Of a DNA stretch of 64,000 nt, positions 53,240-62,760 are shown piece after piece. This DNA comes from Chara braunii. Lineage: Eukaryota > Streptophyta > Charophyceae > Charales > Characeae. Where the stretch lies: NCBI GenBank assembly GCA_003427395.1, contig BFEA01000031.1:3373407-3437406 (forward strand), in the 5' to 3' direction. The notes below the pieces were generated by a model. The model saw nothing but the letters and a program-made list of their open reading frames with translations, was not told where the DNA came from and did no database searches. The translations under genes were made by a program, and so were the position numbers. Numbering within the stretch: position 1 is the stretch's first letter; the number at the start of each line of letters is the position of its first letter.

Positions 53240-54120
53240 GATGTGTAGGGTGCATAATGTTGTTGACAGCGTTGACAAGCATGAGCATGAGTCCCAAGAT
53301 GCAAATGCGTTTAGCAAAACCGTTTCCTCCTTGTGGGAGGGTGATTGGGACTCGATGGAGGGTGGTTGCCCTTGGGCGAGCCACTACAAGTTTGCCAATA
53401 TGTGAGAGTTCGGGAACCTCATTGCACTTCCTGATGGTGTCCTTGAGCACAAGTTCCTGAACCGTATGCGCAAAACAATCCGCTGCATCAACCGCCATTT
53501 CAGTCGCCTTGTCTGCCACTACATCACGTCTTCGCCATGAACTTGGGGAAGGTCGCGGAAACAAGAGTTGGTGGACTACGCTCGTCATTGTTCATCGAAT
53601 TTCTTGAAGCAGTACCCACTCCAGTGCCCCGGGATTTCTCCACACGCTGTGTCGTACTGTTGTGTGCAGTTGACTGTGTCCGGATCTGATTTCGCCAAAG
53701 TGCTATGTGTCGCCACTTCGGACAAAAGTAGGAAACTCGTCGATGCAGTTGTGCATGTGTCACGCAACGAGGTGGTAATTGAGGGGTCCAAGTTCGTGCC
53801 TATGCGTGGGCGTCGTGGTGTAGATGGGTGGCCAAATTTGGTGATAGCAGCCTAGGTCAAAGACTTTTGGCGTGTGGCGTGAGGTGAAAGAAAAAGTGTC
53901 TGACATACGAGACTGTATAGGGAACTCCTTGGCATGGCCGGGAGTGTTTGTTAGGATGAAATATACGTCCGTCTTTTTGGAGAACGCTACAGCCGAGGAA
54001 CCGCAGATCCACGTATACGGATCATCAATGAATGCTATGTATGGCTTCGGTTCACGACCTCGTCCGCGGGGAACCCCTAATGCCACTAGATCCGAACGGG
54101 TTGTCAGACCCCGCATTTAA
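53240..54120 (+). pseudogene. Orphan type-Z exon (relic)
   Basis: Plus-strand relic matching the gene B 3' exon. It runs DKHEHESQDANAFSKTV, GGCPWASHYKFANM, a TGA, then FGNLIALPDGVLEH and RCINRHFSRLVCHY (53,270-53,520), continuing in another frame with HAVSYCCVQLTVSGSDFAKV, LVDAVVHVSRNEVVIEG (to 53,855) and RDCIGNSLAWPGVFVRMKYT with YGSSMNAMYGFGSR (to 54,060). No DUF7869-like core lies upstream; it is surrounded on both sides by family-2 palindromes. Either a cassette moved alone or the rest was deleted. Confidence 0.7.
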
Positions 54121-54269
54121 GGGTAAAGGAGCGAGAGGTGTGAGAGGCATGTGTGTAACGGAAAATGGTGGATATGAAGTAGTGGAGGGAGGTGTGAGAG
54201 GCAGTAGTTGCAAATAGACGCCACACCGCGCACTTTTGGTGTGAACCCCGAGCAATCTACTGAAGCTCA

Positions 54270-55200
54270 CTTCCGTCTAGCCTCCAACGACAGAGTGGTT
54301 TTCCTACTGCGCAGTACATTTCACCAGACACGCAAGTACAGAAGGGGTGCCCTTCTCTCTTTGGCGCGTCCTCGTGAAGTACGGATCCCGACGGACTTAA
54401 GGTTTCCACCTTTCATGCAACGTCTCTCTAGCCCGCCTGGATCCGAACATCACTTCCGGACTTAACATATTGCGAAACGGGACAGCGGAACAATTTCGGG
54501 TGCTGGAGGACTGCGCATTGTCGTCTTGTCACGGTGGTTTCCCTATTGCGCCGTGGATTTCACCTAACACGGAAGTGCAGATCCTATCGCTCTATCTCTA
54601 TCTCTCTCTCTTGCATAGTTCGGATCCCCGCGAACTTCGTCTTTCCACTTCCCCTTTCATCTGACTTTGGTCTTCCTTGTGCCCCTTGGTCGGACCACGC
54701 ATTTCCATCTGATCTCCGACTTCCGTATGGATTCCACCTGCATTTGGGTTTCGAAAACCGCACAAGTGCGGATCCGATTTTTTTCTATGTCTCTCTCTCG
54801 AGAAGCTTCCTTAAGTTCGGATCCCGGCAGACTTCGCGTTTTCTTCTGCCCGTTCAGCTGGTACTGGTCTTGCTGATCCCCCGTCGATTGCAACAACAAC
54901 CCAAGTTCACCCGAATCCGGACTTCTCAGTTTGCCCGAACAGGGTTACAGAACATGCTGGTCAGGCTCCTGCTTTCAACTTGGCTCCATCGGGTGCTAGA
55001 GTACACAGAGCGCTACAATGGACAGCAGATGAAGTTTGGATGCCGGTGGACTTCTCATTTTGAGGGGGCCTCTGATGTGAGTGTGGACTTCCTAGATCCT
55101 CGTCGAGTTTAACATCCACGGAATTGTGGATCTTGTGCCTCTTTCTCCGTCTCTCTCTAACGGACCGTCCTTAAGTTCGAATCCCGGCGAAATTCTCGTT
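54270..55200. repeat. Family-2 palindrome array, right part
   Basis: Copies near 54,375, 54,440, 54,617, 54,813-54,834, 54,901 (reversed), 55,030 and 55,173, in units sharing CTCTCTCTC, the palindrome and a CTTCGCGTTTTC-like tail about 20 bp on. Two units also share CTGGATTTCACC or GTGGATTTCACC. Confidence 0.85.
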
Positions 55201-55760
55201 TTAGGCTCTGCGTTCGTCTATCTGTGGTCTTCGTGGTGCCCAAGAGTTCCTGTTCAACGGATAAATCCTCAACACATTAGATTTGTTTCAAGACGAAAAG
55301 TTCAATTACTGAAGTTGGATACATCCTTAGTAAATTGGCACACATTCAGACAGTCGGTATGAACGTAGCGTATCGAAGGTTTCCCCTTGTGAGAGACGCA
55401 TATGACTGACCCGAAAAAGGTCTTCGTTGAGACTTTAAAGGGTGCATAGGAGTGACAAGAATAACTCATTTTTGAAGTTTAATTGAATACAAGTAGGATG
55501 ACTAGGATACATCCAAATCACATGTTTCGATATCCATAGTACACAAGTTGGCAAGTTTTGTAGTAATACTGGGATATATCCGAATCAAATATTTCATTAT
55601 TCGGATGGAGAAAATCCGTTATGTTATCAACCGTGCGTCATTCATTAAATATGATCCTTCACTCAATCAAAAGGTTGAACTTATAATCATAGCCCGGACC
55701 ACCCTCCGAGGGAAAATTAACCAATATGTTATCATTCCAAGAACAATTATAGCTTACTAA
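55201..55760. other. AT-rich, no gene seen
   Basis: GGATACATCC-like phrases repeat near 55,317, 55,508 and 55,570. Short open frames only. Confidence 0.45.
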
Positions 55761-56180
55761 ACATTTCTTAAAACAAAAAGGCGTCGGACGGAGTGAAGTG
55801 GTGGGCAGCTTTATGTAGAGATGTTATCATTTGCCGCTTGTCGGGTACGACCTCGCAACCATGAATTTGTAACCTCCCTACCCAATGCTGCCCACCACTC
55901 CACAACTGTCCTCGCCGAGATCAAATGATGTATGTTAACAAATAAAAGTGCACCCTCGGAAACCCCTTAAGAACTGTAGTAACCATCAGTCTTAAATTTC
56001 AACTAGATGGCGGATGCATGTACATTATCACTTCACCAAACATTTCTCAAAACAAATGGGCATCGTACAGAGTGAAGTGGTGGGGAGCATATTATGTAGA
56101 GACGTTATCATCTGAGGATTGGGCATTGGAGAAAGCTCAAACGAATGCGTAGGATACATCCGAATCAAACTGTGTACAGA
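55760..56180 (+). repeat. 277-bp tandem duplication with hairpin
   Basis: AAACATTTCTTAAAACAAA at 55,760 and AAACATTTCTCAAAACAAA at 56,037, both followed by GAGTGAAGTGGTGGG and TGTAGAGATGTTATCAT-like sequence. GTGGTGGGCAGC at 55,800 is inverted as GCTGCCCACCAC at 55,883. Confidence 0.85.
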
Positions 56181-56582
56181 TTATCAGATGCTGAAGTGAC
56201 CAAGGACCTTATAATTATTTTGAAAGATCTCACTGGATTTTGAAGACAATTCACAACTCATGAGAACTAGATTGAAAAGCGAAGACAAATTAAAAANAGA
56301 GCGGGACACCCAGCCTACATAAGCAAGCACACAACCATTCTCGAGACAAATGAGTACGCCGTAAAAACTGATAAAAGTTATCTGGTCCCAATATTGTGAA
56401 TTCGTAATGGTTACCTCAAAAGTTTCCATTAACCAAAGAGTTGGCAANGCTATCCAAATCAAGAACACCCACCACGCCATGAAATGCGAACTAAACCTTG
56501 CAAAACTGAGTCCCACGTTCTGCACAACCAAACAGTTTGCAAGGCGAGGACGCAGGATGAATCAGAAACCCTCAGTACTTTA

Positions 56583-57105
56583 CAGTGTGAAAATTTCAAC
56601 TAATCGGACATTCGAACACAAAACTTTAGAAATGTCGAGATTTATCTCTGAAAAAGCCTACACTATGAAAATATTCACAAATACGACATCCTGACGAAAC
56701 TTTAAAAACGTAAGACTTGTTACCAAAGTGTCCCCAACTTGAAATCTTCAAAAGAAGCCTCTTCGCAAAGCGTTCACTAGCGGTTTCCATGTTGAATCGT
56801 CCACAATGCAAGCCGGGATAGAAGGTAGAGGCAGACCTTCGAACCCCGAAATGGAAACCGAGAAACCTTGAACTTCTCCCCCAGCCATGACAACAGCACG
56901 TCTCAAGGACACAAGAACATCTGCAGCTTGCAGATAAGCTGCTGTAAAATCTCACAGCATCCAGTTTTCCTTTTGACGCTCTTGTATTTGCTTGTCGTAA
57001 CAGTATCCTTATTCTTTGGTTCAGATGCATTCGAACCACAACCGACCATGAGCTAGGGTCCGCACTCGTGGCTTTCGTTAATACTTTACAGTGTGCAAAT
57101 TTCAA
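56583..57105 (-). pseudogene. Second, decayed type-Y exon (Y2)
   Basis: A tandem copy, about 510 bp away, of the Y1 exon and its 3' flank. Paired landmarks are CTTCAAAAGAAGC and CGCAAAGCGTTCACTA (56,750) against CTTCAAAAGAAGC and CGCAGAGAGTTCACTA (57,290), and CTTTACAGTGTG at 56,580 and 57,085. The frame is scrambled. Confidence 0.7.
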
Positions 57106-57289
57106 CAGTTACTAATCTGACATTCGACCACAAAACTTGGGAAGTGTCGAGACTCGTCTCTTAAAGTGGTGAAAAGTAAAAATAATTTGTAAATGCCTAT
57201 ACTACGAAAATGTTCACAAATCCTACATAATCACACAAAACTCTAGAAACGTAAGACTTGTCACTAAAAGTCTTAAAAAGTTGTAGCCT

Positions 57290-57733
57290 TCAAAAGAAGC
57301 TTCTTCGCAGAGAGTTCACTATCGGTTTCCATGTCGAACCATCCACCATGCAAGCCGGGATTGGAGGTTGAGGCAGACCTCCAAACTGCGTAATGTCATA
57401 CGAGAAACCTTCAATGTCACCCCCTTCTCCGAGCACAGCACGTCTCAAGGCGAAAAAAACTTCTGAAGCTTTTAAATAAGCTCTAGCTAAATCTCCTCCT
57501 AGCCAATTATCTCCCCGACGCTCATATATTCGCATGTCGAAAATATTGAGATCAGTAAACCTCACCATGATGACAAACATTGTCCGTCCTCCCGCTACGA
57601 TCCTGAAGATTCTCTCATATTGAAAAGGAAATGCTCCTCCCTTTGTGATGATCGTCAGTCGTTTAGGTACTTTTATTTTAATGAAGCCCAAAATTTCATC
57701 CATGTTTTCGAAGTACGTCAGAAGAGGAAAGTC
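57290..57733 (-). pseudogene. Gene C 3' exon, type Y1 (unknown)
   Basis: Open frame of about 147 codons after a plausible acceptor TGTGCAG (about 57,734). LLTYFENMDEILGFIKIKVP, RLTIITKGGAFPFQYERIFR, GGRTMFVIMVRFTDLNIFDM, LARAYLKASEVFFALRRAV, GGLPQPPIPACMVDGSTWKP, SLRRSFF and stop. It is not recognised and unrelated in sequence to X, W and Z. The preserved frame contrasts with the heavily damaged 5' part of gene C. A 5' intron boundary is probable, but the phase does not match the obvious donor near 58,074. Confidence 0.55.
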
Positions 57734-57961
57734 TGCACATTGCAAAAGACAAAAGTCACAATAAAAGCGTCACATCAAGGTCAGGATCGAAANCCCGAGG
57801 TCATGCTACGACGACCAAAACGCCCCCACGCTCAATGTCGAAAATTAATGAAGAACTCTTGTTGATTTGAAGCGCGTAACCCAGAGAGCACAAATCATTA
57901 AGCGATGTATTCCATGGAGTCAAGCATGGTGTGCACAGGCCAGCATGGCAATACGTTCTCC

Positions 57962-58559
57962 TCACGAAAAGACGACAACCATCACACTCTCGATGAGGTA
58001 GCCTCCTGCCCGCTCCCTTCCGGAAACGCTTTGTGTTTGAGCGCCAACGCCGTTTTCTAGAGCGAGAATTGTATTTTTTCTTACTTTCAGAGGAATCACA
58101 AGACCGGTGGTAAACTTTTTGGAGGACTCGCAGACATTCGTCCTCGTTTGTCTCATCCAAGAAAACGCAACGGTTGTGACATGTTGATACTCTTCCTCGT
58201 GCCCTGGAGCTTTTTTCCCCTTTTTTTCCGAGGCGTCGTCGGCATACAATTCTCTTAGTGTGCTCGCTTTTCCGATTAGAACCCAATACTCCACTTTGAA
58301 TTGGTTGTAAGTTGGCGAATCTTCGTTGTTGTCAACTTCACTGCGAACCTGGCCAACCCAAAAAGACACTCCTTGATGCATGTCCTCGTCTGATGGTTGC
58401 AGAATGACAAAAATGTCGACATGCACATCTTCGAAAGGATCAAAGGTGGCCTTAGGCTTGTCCCTCTGAAGACCCACGAACAGAGGTTCTCTATGTAATT
58501 CGGATGCATCCGAATCAGAGCAAGAACTCATGTCTTCAATGACATGGGTGACCTTTGGT
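57962..58559 (-). pseudogene. Gene C, 3' common module
   Basis: Open from upstream of MSSCSDSDASELHREPLFVG (58,531) through ATFDPFEDVHVDIFVILQP, GVSFWVGQVRSEV, FKVEYWVLIGKASTLREL, HVTTVAFSWMRQ and FTTGLVIPLK, where a GTAAGA donor follows (about 58,096). A perfect 18-bp palindrome, ATTCGGATGCATCCGAAT (58,498-58,515), lies in frame and encodes SDSDASEL. The homologous modules of A and B have the same landmarks. Confidence 0.6.
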
Positions 58560-59445
58560 CAGAAATCGGTGATGGGTGTCGAAGGCACCCCATTGTCGAT
58601 AATGTCCCCCGCGTGTTTGATGTGATCTTCCCAAAACCGAAAAACCCTATCTATTATAGTCACCTTTTCGTTTCGAAAAGTCATCCAGGTTTCTTTTTTT
58701 TTTCCACAGACTTCCAAAAACCTCTTCACACCCTCCAAACCGTTTTTGTTATCGTCGAAGAACGCTGGTTGGACCAGCAGAGGATCGAAAGGTTGCTGCG
58801 GACCAGCGTAACCACCGTTGTCTGTTTGTTTGAACTAGTAGAGAGGATCATCCTCAGGCAACCACTTGGCGTTTGTGCAATTGAATACGAAGAAACGATG
58901 GTAGAGGTTTCCCACTGGATTTGGATCTCCGAAACAGTCCGCATCAAACACGTCGCCGTACTGCTGGGGCCGTGTGTGTAGTAAGGAAAATATGTGTAAA
59001 CATATATAGATGCCCGGCCATGGACCAGAACGGCCGTGAGACCAGTCTTCATCATCCTCTCGTGGTGCAAGTCCTTCGAGTAGTTAGCCTGTCCTATATG
59101 TGGTATGGTAGTTTTCTTTTGATCCATGTCGTCAATAATGATGCACAGAACCTCGGACTGCCGCAAGATGGAATCCATTTTGCAGCGGCTATAGTCTAGA
59201 TTGTGGTTGACTTGCAACTCTTGATGTTTCCGCATCCTATCTTTGGATTTCTTACGGTCCCTCTCGTACTTCGACTAAGCGATGCACAGCTTGTAGAATA
59301 TACATTTTGCGCACTTCGTGAATGTGTTGGACATAGCTAGACTCACGTGCCAGAAATGCATACTCCACATAGCGTAGAAAGTCAACTCCGACATAACTTC
59401 CGAGTGACACATCAAAAGATCAGAGCGCAATGATTCGTAAATTGC
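58560..59445 (-). pseudogene. Gene C, DUF7869-like core with internal deletion
   Basis: Recognisable from SELTFYAMWSMHFWHVSLA and FTKCAKC (about 59,330), through VLCIIIDDMDQKKTTIPHIG and MMKTGLTAVLVHGRASIYVY to CLMRTVSEI (58,945). The reading then jumps directly to NCTNAKWLPEDDPLY (58,860), which in gene A lies about 130 residues beyond the equivalent point. The DNC/NKN block, the GHTH-x-x-D block and the SKPHL block are all missing, so two of the three putative catalytic positions are gone. A TAG replaces Trp in DPLY*F (A and B have HWF/YWF). Confidence 0.7.
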
Positions 59446-60534
59446 TCATTTTGTGAAAGCCGCTGGAATCCTACAACGAGGATGACAAACTCCGTCTTTC
59501 GAGACTATGTCATTCGGCATACTATCAGCGTGGTCGTCGATGAATCGTTTCAACTGTGCAAGCATCGTGACGACTTTTTCGGATGGTTTAGACAAGCCCG
59601 AGTGCCCATGCTCCCTAACGACAACACCGTTATCGTACATCCTTTTGTAGACATAGAAGGTGTTACGGGAAATGTCGAGAATGTTACAGTATGCCTGCAC
59701 TCACATCTTCCGTTTGCAAGCTACAGGCCTGATCCGCTCAGCACCACCTTCCATAACCGTGAAGTCATGTATGGTTTGCAACCACCACTTCGTCCTTTCC
59801 GTGAAACTTTTGTAGTATAATGCCTCCCGCACCGGCCTGGCATCTTCTGTTGTTTATTCAGCGCAACACATCCGCCTACAACAGAGCATCCCTCGCACTG
59901 CCTGAAGTGACTGCATCCTGAGTTTGCCCATAGCTCGTCGATGCTGTGACTTTTTGGCCGGCTCTCTATTTGCCATAGAATAGGGTCTTCTTTCACCGGG
60001 CATAGGCGCCGGCAAAATGTACCGTATGTGGCGGTCCTCTTCGGAGAGACTGCGCGAGCTCTGACTATCTCGTGAATAACAGTACTCAGTGATTTCATCT
60101 GTGGATGGTCCTTGACTCTCCTGGCACTGCGGAGGGGTAGAGGAGGAAACCTTATCACCCCCATCGACAACTCCCAAGGATGAACCAACAGTAGTGCTGT
60201 TGTTCGCACTGTACACGTACTCCGTCCCACTATAACTACAGTCACCGAGATTCCCCTCGGGTATGGAGCTCGACATCCCATCGTCGGTCATTTCAGAACA
60301 TGCTGAAGAGACTCGGGATGTACAATCGACACTAAGAAACAGGCCCCCACTTCCAGTATTTATGTGGTCTTCGAGCACGTCACAACAGATGAACGAATGC
60401 GCGGTGGAGGTGGACAACTGTGTTCTCTTCCGTTGATGCTGAGTCTTTGAGTCAGGTGACCGTTTTCCAGAGGAAGCACATGGCTCGAGTTGAGAAGAAG
60501 TACTATCGGCACTACTCGGAACGCCAACGCCCAT
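59446..60534 (-). pseudogene. Gene C, N-terminal module
   Basis: ATG at 60,534-60,532. Ser/Thr-rich linker of about 170 residues, then APMPGERRPYSMANREPAKK, AVRGMLCCRRMCCAE, a TAA near 59,862, and in the same frame ARPVREALYYKSFTERTKWW, HDFTVMEGGAERIRPVACKR with a TGA where Cys is expected, then QAYCNILDISRNTFYVYKR and MPNDIVSKDGVCHPRCRIP running to AAFTK. A TAG-type stop then follows (59,446) before AIYESLRSD. Unlike A and B there is no stop at the KDGV-CHPR junction. Confidence 0.65.
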
Positions 60535-60540
60535 AACCAA

Positions 60541-60810
60541 TCCCTTCCCAGCGAATTCCTGCCGAAAACGTAACGGAAGGCAAGCTAGCGTGGGAGGGAA
60601 GTCTTAATCGACTGTCGTCGTATCACACCCGCGAAGCATGTGTTGAGAAGCGTTCGACTTTTCCCTGTATGCAGAACAACAACAGACGTTGACCTAAATC
60701 ATAGCCGAGACAGTTGTTGGACTTTGGCAATGAAAAAGCGACAGAGATGCGTTGGCTAGTTGGGGAGCACGATACAGGGCAGCGCAACGAAACAAAAAGA
60801 CAGTGCATAG
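60541..60810. other. No gene seen
   Basis: Likely upstream flank of gene C; no palindrome or coding signal recognised. Confidence 0.4.
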
Positions 60811-61150
60811 CCAGCCTTGAACCGGACGACAAGCCTTGACCCGCACCGATTACACATGTGTCGTGTAGAAATGATGGGTGCGCAAGTATGTAACAGATTT
60901 TAAAGTCGGATGAATCCGACCCAACAATGTAGGCAAATATCGGACTTGACATTTGACGTGCACAACCAGCCTTGAACCGGACGACAAGCCTTGTCGGGCA
61001 CCGATTAGACATGTTTCGTGTAGAAATGGTGGGTGCGCAAATATGTAACTGATTTTAGAGTCGGATGAATCCGACACAATGATGCAGGTAAATATTGGCA
61101 AGTCCGCATCGTCGCAGGTTCATATGTCGGATGCATCCGAGACACTAAAA
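60811..61150. repeat. 155-bp tandem repeat with family-3 palindromes
   Basis: CCAGCCTTGAACCGGACGAC at 60,811 and 60,966 (155 bp). Each unit holds GGTGCGCAA, ATGTAAC and a family-3 palindrome (GTCGGATGAATCCGAC at 60,905 and 61,060). A third palindrome, TGTCGGATGCATCCGAGACA, follows at 61,125. Confidence 0.9.
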
Positions 61151-61159
61151 TCCCGTGAG

Positions 61160-62760
61160 ATTTAGACAAATGCAGCGCACACCACCAGTACGTCAAGTAT
61201 GCAATGCCAAGCACTATAAGCACGCATACAGACGACGGAAGTGATCACGAGTCTTCCGCGCCGTAAGAAATTGACAACCTTCCCTCGGTGCCAAACAGTC
61301 GGCGGTCTGTGCTGTCGAAAGGCAAAAGCGCTCTTAGGGAACCTCGCGGTCGTGTTCGAAAATTGTTGGCGTAGCACCAGAGGCTCACCAAACAGTTCTA
61401 AATGGCGATGTAATGGACAGATCATATGATGCCTTACGATCAAACAGTGGTTGATTGCTGACCCCCTTTCCCGGTTTCGATCTTTGAGAGCAGAGTTTCG
61501 CACTCCACCGTGAGATCCTTATCGGAGAAGAGGACCTGCTACCCTGCCGTTGTTCACTGTAGTCATCATGAGGGAGTCCATGACGCGAGAACCCCAAAAC
61601 GAGCAATCGCAGGGGAATATCACAGCCGCATGACGAACTTATTGGCGTAGCACCAGATGCTCACCGATCAGTTCCGAATGTCGGTTGTATCGACACATCA
61701 TATGATGTTTTACACGCAACCAGTGGTCGATTGCTGGCCCCCCTCTGCGGTGTGGATCTTTGAGAGCAAATTTGACGCAATCCACCGTTAGACCCACATC
61801 AGAGAGGCGGACCTGCCATCATGTCGCTGTTCACTATAATCATCATGTGGGAGTCAATAACGCAATGACCCCACGATGTTCCAATCGGAAAGTGCTTTTG
61901 TGTTATGTGTAGGTGCTGATCATCGGTGCGTATGAAGCGTGTTGAGGGACAGAGGAGATTCTTCGAGCATGGGACGAGGAAAACAAACGACTTATTCGGT
62001 GACAAGAAGGGAGAAGCTTGAGCGGCCTGCAACTTTGGACGCCAAGCACCATCAGCACGCACACAGACAACGGAAGTGGTCGCGAGTCTTCCACGTCATA
62101 AGAAAATGACAACCTTCCCGCAGTGCCAAATAGTCGGCGGTCTGTGCTGTCGAGTGGCAAAAGCACTCTTAGGGAACCTCGCGGTCGTGGTCGGAAATTG
62201 TTGGCCTAGCACCAGATGCTCACCAAACAGTTCTGAATGCCGATGTACTGGAAAAATCATATGATGACTTACGATCAAGCAGTGGTTGATAGCTGGCCCA
62301 CTTTCCCGGCCTGGATCTTTGAGAGCAGAGTTTCGCACTCCACCGTGAAATCCATATCGGAGAAGGGGACCTGCTACTTTGCGGTTGTTTACTGTAGTCA
62401 TCATGAGGAAGTCCATGACGCGAGAACCCCAAAATGAGCAATTGCGGGGGAATATCGCGGCCGCATGGCGAACTTATTGGCGTAGCACCAGATGCTCACC
62501 GATCAGTTCCGAATGTCGGTTGTATCGACACATGATATGATGTTTTACAAGCAAGCAGTGGTCGATTGCTGGCCCCCCTCTGCGGTGTGGATCTTTGAGA
62601 GCAGATTTGACGCAATCCACCGATAGACCCACATCGGAGAGGCGGACCTGCCATCATGCCGCTGTTCACTGTAATCATCATGTGGGAGTCGACTACGCAA
62701 TGACCCCACGATGTTCCAATAGGGAAGTGTTTTTGTGTTCTGTGCAGGTGCTAATCATCG
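61160..62760 (+). repeat. Left-TIR-like region of another E1-type element
   Basis: Same order and orientation as 180-845: GTGATCACGAG, TGCCAAACAGTCGGCGGTC, CTCTTAGGGAACCTCGCGG, then R275 units (ATGCTCACC-like at 61,381, 61,658, 62,216, 62,490). The whole is duplicated with a period of about 840 bp (61,260 and 62,097). It diverges from the E1 TIR after GCAGGTGCT (62,745 against 838). Confidence 0.8.

Noticed and set aside
53103-53588. 161-codon frame on the minus strand
   Set aside because: It lies antisense to the plus-strand Z relic, whose blocks match the gene B exon; the minus frame has no relative.
56184-56531. Membrane protein on the minus strand
   Set aside because: The frame spans two ambiguous bases and AT-rich repeat; hydrophobicity follows from composition.
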